Shown here: positions 15,362-20,093 of the stretch, in pieces
Position numbering within the stretch: the first letter of the stretch is position 1
Layout of the letters: the number at the start of each line of letters is the position of its first letter
From: Anaerolineales bacterium
GTDB lineage: Bacteria > Chloroflexota > Anaerolineae > Anaerolineales > Villigracilaceae
DNA length: 20,093 nucleotides
Assembly: GCA_025938055.1 (NCBI GenBank)
Contig: JAICQC010000026.1
Span: forward strand, 1-20,093
Reading direction: 5' to 3'
Position numbers and translations under genes: made by a program
Notes under the pieces: model-generated
Databases searched by the model: none
What the model was told of the DNA's origin: nothing
Seen by the model: the letters and a program-made list of their open reading frames with translations, nothing else

Positions 15362-15387
15362 TGAAACCTTTGCGGTCACCCTGCGTA
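15362..15387 (+). promoter_or_regulatory. ECF (SigW-like) promoter, probably autoregulatory
   Basis: TGAAAC (15362-15367), exactly 16 nt, then CGTA (15384-15387). This is the consensus form recognised by B. subtilis SigW and related ECF sigma factors. It lies 22 nt before the ECF sigma gene start, so positive autoregulation is the simple reading. Confidence 0.68.
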
Positions 15388-15408
15388 TAGAAGGTACAAG
15401 GAGCGTGA

Positions 15409-16020
15409 GTGAGCGATGAACTTGCCTGGGTTCTCCAGGCACAGCAAGGCAATGACGAAGCGTTTACAAAGCTTGTTGAAGAACATCAGACGCACGTCTA
15501 CAACCTGTGTTACCGCATGTTAGGCGAGCCGGAAGCGGCAGAGGATGCCGCGCAGGAGACTTTCCTGCGCGCATACCAGAACCTGCACCGCTACGACCAG
15601 AACCGGTCGTTTGCCACCTGGCTGCTTTCGATCGGTGCACATTATTGTATAGACCGACTGCGTCGCCGCAAGCTTTCCGTCTTCTCCATCGATGAGGAGA
15701 ATGACGACGGCGCAAGCTTCGAGATACGAGATTCCGCAGCTCCCGACCCGGAAGCGGAATCCGTGAAACGCGAGGACCACGACCGCCTGCATGTTTTGCT
15801 CAAGGACATCGATGAAACCGACCGGGCTGCGATCATTATGCGGTACTGGTATGACTTTTCTGAGATCGAAATTGCCGATTCGCTCAACCTGACCGTCAGT
15901 GCGGTCAAAAGCCGCTTGCACCGTGCGCGCCGCGCCCTCGCAGGCATGTGGCAGGAGGACGAACATCGGTCCCCTCGCGCTCGCGCCGAAAGGAGAGTCT
16001 ATGAATCACCAGCCTTTTGA
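15409..16020 (+). CDS. ECF-type RNA polymerase sigma factor
   Basis: This 203-residue protein has a region 2 domain (about 10-90: VEEHQTHVYNLCYRMLGEPEAAEDAAQETFLRAY, then FATWLLSIGAHYCIDRLRR). A variable linker follows, then a region 4 helix-turn-helix (about 130-185: LHVLLKDIDETDRAAIIMRYWYDFSEIEIADSLNLTVSAVKSRLHRARRAL). It lacks regions 1 and 3, as ECF factors do. The start is GTG 15409, supported by AAGGAG (15398-15403) at 5 nt. Its last 20 nt overlap the anti-sigma gene, which points to coupled translation. It should direct polymerase to promoters of the TGAAAC-N16-CGTA type seen just upstream, probably in response to envelope stress. Confidence 0.93.
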   Translation: MSDELAWVLQAQQGNDEAFTKLVEEHQTHVYNLCYRMLGEPEAAEDAAQETFLRAYQNLHRYDQNRSFATWLLSIGAHYCIDRLRRRKLSVFSIDEENDDGASFEIRDSAAPDPEAESVKREDHDRLHVLLKDIDETDRAAIIMRYWYDFSEIEIADSLNLTVSAVKSRLHRARRALAGMWQEDEHRSPRARAERRVYESPAF

Positions 16021-16531
16021 AGAGTGGCTGTTGAATGAAAAGCTGATCAGCCCCAAAGAGAAGCTGGAACTCGATGCACATCTGAGAGTTTGCAGCTATT
16101 GCAGCGCGCTGGCAGAAACGGGCAAGGCGTTACACACTGTAAAGCTGGTCTCTCCCACAGTTGGGTTTAGCGCGCGCTTCCAGGCGAGGCTTGCCATGCA
16201 GAGAGCCGCCGACCGCCGCCGTAAACGCTGGGGTTCCGTCCTCTTCACGTTCGGAGGGCTTGCGATGCTGCTTTGGATTACAAGCCCGTATCTGTCGTCC
16301 TTCCTTGCTTCGCCTGCCACATGGATCGCCTCGCTGGTCGAGTGGGGCATTTTCCTTGTCACGACACTACAGGCGCTGGCGCAGGCTGGCTCGGTGATAC
16401 TGCGCGTGATTCCGGGCATCCTGCCTCCGTTTGCTTTGATGGTGCTGCTCTCGGCGTTGGCAGGCTTTGGTCTTTTGTGGTCAGTATCAATATGGCGGTT
16501 CACCCGGCAGGGAATACCGCGAGGAGTGTAG
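16001..16531 (+). CDS. Membrane-bound anti-sigma factor with zinc-binding HxxxCxxC motif
   Basis: This 176-residue protein has a short helical N-terminus with HLRVCSYC (H27, C31, C34), the zinc-binding core of ZAS/zf-HC2 anti-sigma domains. A basic stretch (RRRKRWG) is followed by about three membrane helices (residues ~83-105, 115-135 and 145-168). It should hold the ECF sigma factor at the membrane until released by a signal. I chose ATG 16001 because AAAGGAG (15989-15995) is 5 nt upstream and the Met lies right before the anti-sigma domain. The frame is open further upstream, but only as overlap with the sigma gene. It ends 3 nt before the next gene. Confidence 0.88.
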   Translation: MNHQPFEEWLLNEKLISPKEKLELDAHLRVCSYCSALAETGKALHTVKLVSPTVGFSARFQARLAMQRAADRRRKRWGSVLFTFGGLAMLLWITSPYLSSFLASPATWIASLVEWGIFLVTTLQALAQAGSVILRVIPGILPPFALMVLLSALAGFGLLWSVSIWRFTRQGIPRGV

Positions 16532-16534
16532 TCT

Positions 16535-17551
16535 ATGAAGAACTCATTGAAGCTTTTAACCTTTTTCCTTTTACTTATCTTCACGCTTGTGCCCACGCGT
16601 GTGGCCTACGCACAGGGTCCCAACCCGGGAGGCGGAGGCCAGGTTCTGTTTGGCAGTAACTATACAGTCGAAAGCGGCGACACCTACGAGGGTGACTTGG
16701 TTGTCTTTGGCGGCAATGTGACCATCGAAGAGGGCGCCAGCCTGGAGGGCGACCTGGTGGTCGTGGGCGGCACGATCCATAGTAACGGTGAAAACCAGGG
16801 CGATGTTGTGGCTGTGGGTGGGCAGATCAACCTCGAAGAGTCTGCGCTGGTGACAGGAGATGTGGTGACGGTTGGCGGTCAGCTGGAACAAGCCGAGGGC
16901 GCCGAGATCCAGGGCGAAATTATCAACAACGTGGCGCCGAACATTGGATTCCCCAGCGGGCGGATCCCGCCCACTGCGCCCGAAACACCTGAGATCCCAG
17001 ATGTCTCCGCCCCGAACATTAATATCAGCTATAACCCGTTTGCCGAAGTCTTTTGGGTCTTTTTCTGGGCAGTAGTGGTTTCCGCGTTTGCCATGCTGCT
17101 GTCCCTGTTCTGGCAGCCTCAGATCGAACGTACCGGAAACACGATCGTTACACAACCCCTTATGACGGGTGCGATTGGTTTGCTGGCTTTTTTCGTGGCA
17201 GCCATCCTCTTCCTGACGGTCATCCCGCCCATCCTGATCGCTTTTGCATGGTTGTTTGGCGTTGTGGCGATGGGTTCGGAAGTCGGCGAGCGTTTCTCCA
17301 AAGCTATTAATCAAGTCTGGACACCGGTCCTGACGATCGGCTTTGGCACGTTCCTGCTCATGCTTGTAGGTGGGGCGATCGGCTTAATCCCCTGCCTGGG
17401 CGGGTTGATCCTCTTCCTTCTGGGGCTGGTGGGGATCGGCAGCTCGCTGGTGACATGGTTTGGGATCCGGCTCCCTCAAGCGTCCGCAATCACGGTGTAT
17501 ACCCCACCGACTCCTCCTTCGGAGTCCGGGCAGGCGCCTCCTGCGTCCTAG
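16535..17551 (+). CDS. Secreted/membrane protein with bactofilin-like repeats
   Basis: This 338-residue protein has a signal peptide (1-26, cleavage likely after AYA). A Gly-rich beta-repeat domain (~38-130) follows, with repeating units such as GDLVVFGGNVTIEEGASLEGDL, VVVGGTIHS and VVAVGGQINLEES. It resembles the polymer-forming bactofilin fold, but is placed outside the membrane. A Pro-rich linker (~135-165) leads to four hydrophobic helices (~168-315) and a Pro/Ser tail. The RBS GAGGAG (16521-16526) is 8 nt before the ATG. As third gene of the sigma/anti-sigma operon it is a likely effector or sensor of that envelope response. Cytosolic bactofilins lack a signal peptide, so this is a variant architecture. 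Confidence 0.83.
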   Translation: MKNSLKLLTFFLLLIFTLVPTRVAYAQGPNPGGGGQVLFGSNYTVESGDTYEGDLVVFGGNVTIEEGASLEGDLVVVGGTIHSNGENQGDVVAVGGQINLEESALVTGDVVTVGGQLEQAEGAEIQGEIINNVAPNIGFPSGRIPPTAPETPEIPDVSAPNINISYNPFAEVFWVFFWAVVVSAFAMLLSLFWQPQIERTGNTIVTQPLMTGAIGLLAFFVAAILFLTVIPPILIAFAWLFGVVAMGSEVGERFSKAINQVWTPVLTIGFGTFLLMLVGGAIGLIPCLGGLILFLLGLVGIGSSLVTWFGIRLPQASAITVYTPPTPPSESGQAPPAS

Positions 17552-17660
17552 TCTTACAGAGTGCCGCGTAGTTATGTAAACCTAAAGCCTCATGCCAGCT
17601 TTCAAAACGATTGCATAGTTTACCTGTTCTAATGAGAGAAGCGGCAAAAAACTCTCATGT

Positions 17661-17666
17661 TATAAT
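17661..17666 (+). promoter_or_regulatory. Candidate extended -10 for the C45 hydrolase gene
   Basis: TATAAT is preceded by TGT (TGn extension, 17658-17660). No good -35 is seen. The start site would fall inside the left arm of the hairpin at 17665-17700. Confidence 0.4.
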
Positions 17667-17704
17667 CAATCCGCCCCGAGCAACAACGGGGCGGATTGAT
17701 TTTT
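17665..17704 (+). terminator. Strong hairpin: terminator or attenuator
   Basis: A perfect 14-bp GC-rich stem (ATCAATCCGCCCCG with its complement, 8-nt loop) is followed by TTTT, which together with the last stem base gives five T. It ends only 9 nt before the C45 hydrolase ATG and 153 nt after the bactofilin-like gene. It would end the upstream operon transcript. Confidence 0.78.
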
Positions 17705-17713
17705 AGAGGAACT

Positions 17714-18829
17714 ATGTCTTTCAGAGAAACACCGATCCCCAACACAATTATTCACAAAGCTGCCCCGCCGTTAGTTGAAGTCTCTGGGACTCATTTTGAA
17801 ATGGGCTGTCAGATCGGCGAGGCACGCCGGGAACAGGTACAGCACAGCATCGAAAATGCCCACCTGCTGATCGAACAGTCCTATGACTCGCTTGAACTGA
17901 CCTGGAAGGGTGCACGGATCCAGTCCCGTAAATATCTCCCATTTGCTGAGGAACGCTATCCACAATACATTGATGAAATGCAGGGCGTCGCCAAAGGAGC
18001 CAATGTCGCATTTGATGACGTGATGGTGCTCAATGCCATGGAAGCGGTCACGATGGATGCGCTTCATCTCACGCGCTGCACAAGCTTCGCGGTCAACGAG
18101 GAGCGCACGGCAGATGGTCACGTGCTTCTGGCGCATAACGAAGACTGGGTTCCAGAGGATGAGAACGATGTCTACGTGGTCTCGGCGAAGCCAAAGGATG
18201 AACCTCCGTTCCTTGCCATGACGTATGGTGGGCTGCTTCCCAATGTGGGATTCAATGCTTATGGTATCGCCCAGCTGATTGATTCGGTTTACCCAAACGA
18301 CTCGCGCATAGGAATCCCCAGGCTGGTGGTTGCGCGGGCGGTCCTGGCATCGAGGCGTATTTCGGGCGCGATCGGACGGACACTCGTTTCTCATCGGGCG
18401 GCGGGTTATAACCATTTGCTTGCGCACGAGAGTGGAGAGTTATATTCTGTCGAGGTGTCTGCGCGCAGATTTGATATTTTGCATGGCACAGATGGATATT
18501 TGGTTCACACCAATCATTATTTTTCCCAGACCATGAAGGAGATCGAAAGCGATCCCGAAGAATTGATCTCGTCGCGCGTGCGCTACTTCCGGGCTAACCG
18601 TTTGCTGAGACAAAACTCCAGACATACCATCAAAAGCCTGCAGACGATCCAGAAGGATCATGTCAACCTGCCGAACTCGATCTGCAACCACAATATACAG
18701 GGTATCGACCCGCTTGACCGTGAAAGTACCATCTCAGCCCTGGTGATCGACCTGACCTCGCGCGAGATTCATATCGCCTGGGGCAACCCCTGCCAGAATT
18801 CGTATCACACGTATCATTTGGACGATTAA
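17714..18829 (+). CDS. C45-type Ntn hydrolase (acyl-coenzyme A:6-aminopenicillanate acyltransferase-like)
   Basis: The protein has 371 residues. The nucleophile is Cys122 in the motif LTRCTSFAV, which in this family becomes N-terminal after self-cleavage before the Cys. Supporting family segments are HFEMGCQIGEARRE near the N-terminus, EMQGVAKGANVAFDDVMVLNAMEA before the nucleophile, and LLAHNEDWVPEDEN and GLLPNVGFNAYGIA after it. It should cleave or form an amide bond, with the substrate unknown. I chose ATG 17714 with AGAGGA (17705-17710) just upstream; an in-frame TTG at 17696 lies inside the terminator hairpin and is unlikely. It is monocistronic, followed by a bidirectional terminator. 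Confidence 0.87.
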   Translation: MSFRETPIPNTIIHKAAPPLVEVSGTHFEMGCQIGEARREQVQHSIENAHLLIEQSYDSLELTWKGARIQSRKYLPFAEERYPQYIDEMQGVAKGANVAFDDVMVLNAMEAVTMDALHLTRCTSFAVNEERTADGHVLLAHNEDWVPEDENDVYVVSAKPKDEPPFLAMTYGGLLPNVGFNAYGIAQLIDSVYPNDSRIGIPRLVVARAVLASRRISGAIGRTLVSHRAAGYNHLLAHESGELYSVEVSARRFDILHGTDGYLVHTNHYFSQTMKEIESDPEELISSRVRYFRANRLLRQNSRHTIKSLQTIQKDHVNLPNSICNHNIQGIDPLDRESTISALVIDLTSREIHIAWGNPCQNSYHTYHLDD

Positions 18830-18843
18830 GGATCGCGAAAACG

Positions 18844-18878
18844 AAAAGACCTCCTGAAATTCAACAGGAGGTCTTTTT
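18844..18878. terminator. Bidirectional terminator between convergent genes
   Basis: A 13-bp stem pairs AAAAGACCTCCTG (18844-18856) with CAGGAGGTCTTTT (18865-18877), with an 8-nt loop. T runs follow on both strands. It lies 14 nt after the C45 hydrolase stop and 13 nt past the end of the - strand membrane gene. Confidence 0.9.
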
Positions 18879-18891
18879 GTTATTAAGTTTT

Positions 18892-20093
18892 TCAGACAGG
18901 CTTCAAAGAAAATTTGTGTAGCCTCAAAAGCAATATTGCGTAAAAGACCAGCAGCACCATCATGATCCACGGTACATAGATCAACGGATCGGTGAGCACA
19001 TAAGCGCCCTGGTAAAGTACATTATCCCCCAGCGCTATGTAGCTGACCAGCCTCCAGATATCCAGAAGTGCGTAGGGACCGAATAGTACCCACAGCAACA
19101 CACGAGTCCCTTTTTGTTCAGTGGTGGCGAGCAAGTAGGCAAAGATCACAATACCCAGTGACAGCTCCCAGACCATGTCCAGCCAGATAAATGCACCCAG
19201 GTAAAGCACAAAGACAAGAGCCAGCGCCGTCTCGGGAATCTCACTGCCTGCCCGGTTGCCGGGATTGCGAAGGAACTTCAAACCGATCCATCCGAGCGGA
19301 ATAAGCAGGACCAATTTGAGGACCGTCGCCAGACGCATGTTCGCCGCGGAGACCCCAAGCCAATACAGAATAATTTGCACAATGGAATGGTTGTAGCCAA
19401 GGAAAGGTTGGTCAGGACCCCACCAGGGATAGTCACGCGTCAGACGGGAAAGGAATCCAAAATACTCCTGGTATTGACGGATGCCATATTCCACCCCGCC
19501 CGCCAGAATGGTGATCCCCGCGACGGCAAGATAAGCAATTAAGGCTCCAACCACAAGCTTAGCAAAGAAGCGATAACGACCCAGTAAGAGCGGTAATGCC
19601 AGTGCAAACGCCCAGTGAGGCTTGATCGGCAGAATGACCGCTCCCAGCCAGAAGGCCGCCCACTCGAGTCTTTCCTGCAGGATCGCGTCGATCAAGTACG
19701 TGGCGAATAGGGCGATGATGACGTAGGTGTTCATGTAGGACAGGTCATCCCAAAAGACGGAAAACACAATGTAAAGCGGCAGAAGGCGCGCCCACTCTCT
19801 GGCAACGTTTGAGAGATTGTTCCGATCGAAGATGCGGTGCCACCATGCGTAGAGCAATCCGTATGCAGCGAGGTGGATGACCAGCATGATTGGCAGAAGA
19901 ATTTGTAATGGTAATAGCAGAATGGGGGAGAAAAAAAACGCGAAGGCAGGAGAGTAAAGATAATGCGCCTCGACATGTTCGAGCGAACCCTTGAGATATA
20001 AATCCTCGCGTGCCTGAAAACGCTGCGCCGAGGCAATATAGGATTGCTGCAAATCTGCCGAGACCTGCACACCCTCGGCTACCGCCTCGGGAC
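18892..20093 (-). CDS. Multi-pass membrane protein, GT-C (GT87/DUF2029)-like, 5' partial
   Basis: About 399 residues are visible and the frame stays open to the window edge, so the N-terminus is missing. A GTG at 20070 is therefore not a secure start. The sequence begins with a soluble loop, VSADLQQSYIASAQRFQAREDLY, which resembles the acidic first loop of GT87-type mannosyltransferases (D..YY..A..F...DLY). About eight to ten membrane helices follow. Such enzymes use polyprenyl-phosphate sugars outside the membrane. That would fit the GT2 enzyme at 14045, but no direct link is shown. It is convergent with the C45 hydrolase gene. The family assignment is by pattern only. Confidence 0.72.
   Translation of the reverse strand, partial: PEAVAEGVQVSADLQQSYIASAQRFQAREDLYLKGSLEHVEAHYLYSPAFAFFFSPILLLPLQILLPIMLVIHLAAYGLLYAWWHRIFDRNNLSNVAREWARLLPLYIVFSVFWDDLSYMNTYVIIALFATYLIDAILQERLEWAAFWLGAVILPIKPHWAFALALPLLLGRYRFFAKLVVGALIAYLAVAGITILAGGVEYGIRQYQEYFGFLSRLTRDYPWWGPDQPFLGYNHSIVQIILYWLGVSAANMRLATVLKLVLLIPLGWIGLKFLRNPGNRAGSEIPETALALVFVLYLGAFIWLDMVWELSLGIVIFAYLLATTEQKGTRVLLWVLFGPYALLDIWRLVSYIALGDNVLYQGAYVLTDPLIYVPWIMMVLLVFYAILLLRLHKFSLKPV

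Noticed and set aside
15328..15390. A 20-codon ORF (MKAFCGFV...) before the ECF sigma gene
   Set aside because: It has no ribosome binding site and overlaps the ECF promoter; probably chance.
1..20093. CRISPR arrays, prophage or insertion sequences
   Set aside because: No regularly spaced repeats, integrase, transposase or phage structural genes are seen on either strand.

Overview
The window looks like chromosomal DNA from a Chloroflexota bacterium, probably Anaerolineae-like. This is an inference from several things seen together: a glutamate-mutase-MutL-type ATPase in a set of lineage-typical membrane genes, a cytoplasmic segment with repeated 'DWL' motifs, Thr/Pro-rich extracytoplasmic linkers, an LPxTG protein, and generally GC-rich coding sequence. 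No species can be named. Most of the window is ordinary host-like gene content with short gaps. No prophage, transposase or CRISPR array is visible.

Region 1 (1-5818, + strand) is a tight run of five genes closed by an intrinsic terminator. It holds the 3' part of a two-TM protein with W-motif repeats, a multi-pass membrane protein, an ASKHA ATPase of the MutL family, a 351-aa protein with a carrier-like N-terminal fold and a KOW-like tail, and a small LPNTG-bearing surface protein. No mutase subunit gene lies beside the MutL homologue, so the first four genes may form an uncharacterised envelope-associated ATPase system.

Region 2 (5819-7860, + strand) has a clear promoter, a B12-binding radical SAM protein resembling BchE, and a low-GC small membrane gene broken by a frameshift at a run of eight T.

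Region 3 (7865-11264, - strand) reads right to left: a DUF389 membrane protein fused to an SH3-like domain, a phosphohexomutase, a hairpin, a REP-like palindrome, and a stand-alone HAD phosphatase related to the 3'-phosphatase half of T4 polynucleotide kinase.

Region 4 (11514-18829, + strand) starts with a DUF2383/glycine-zipper membrane protein. An 800-nt non-coding stretch follows, with a consensus promoter, a 5' half-tRNA, an intact tRNA-Lys(CTT) and a long hairpin. Next come an acyltransferase and glycosyltransferase pair (surface glycan work), an ECF sigma factor, zinc-type anti-sigma factor and bactofilin-like membrane protein operon with a SigW-like promoter, and a C45-type Ntn hydrolase. 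A bidirectional terminator separates this from region 5, a 5'-partial multi-pass GT-C-like membrane protein on the - strand (18892-20093).
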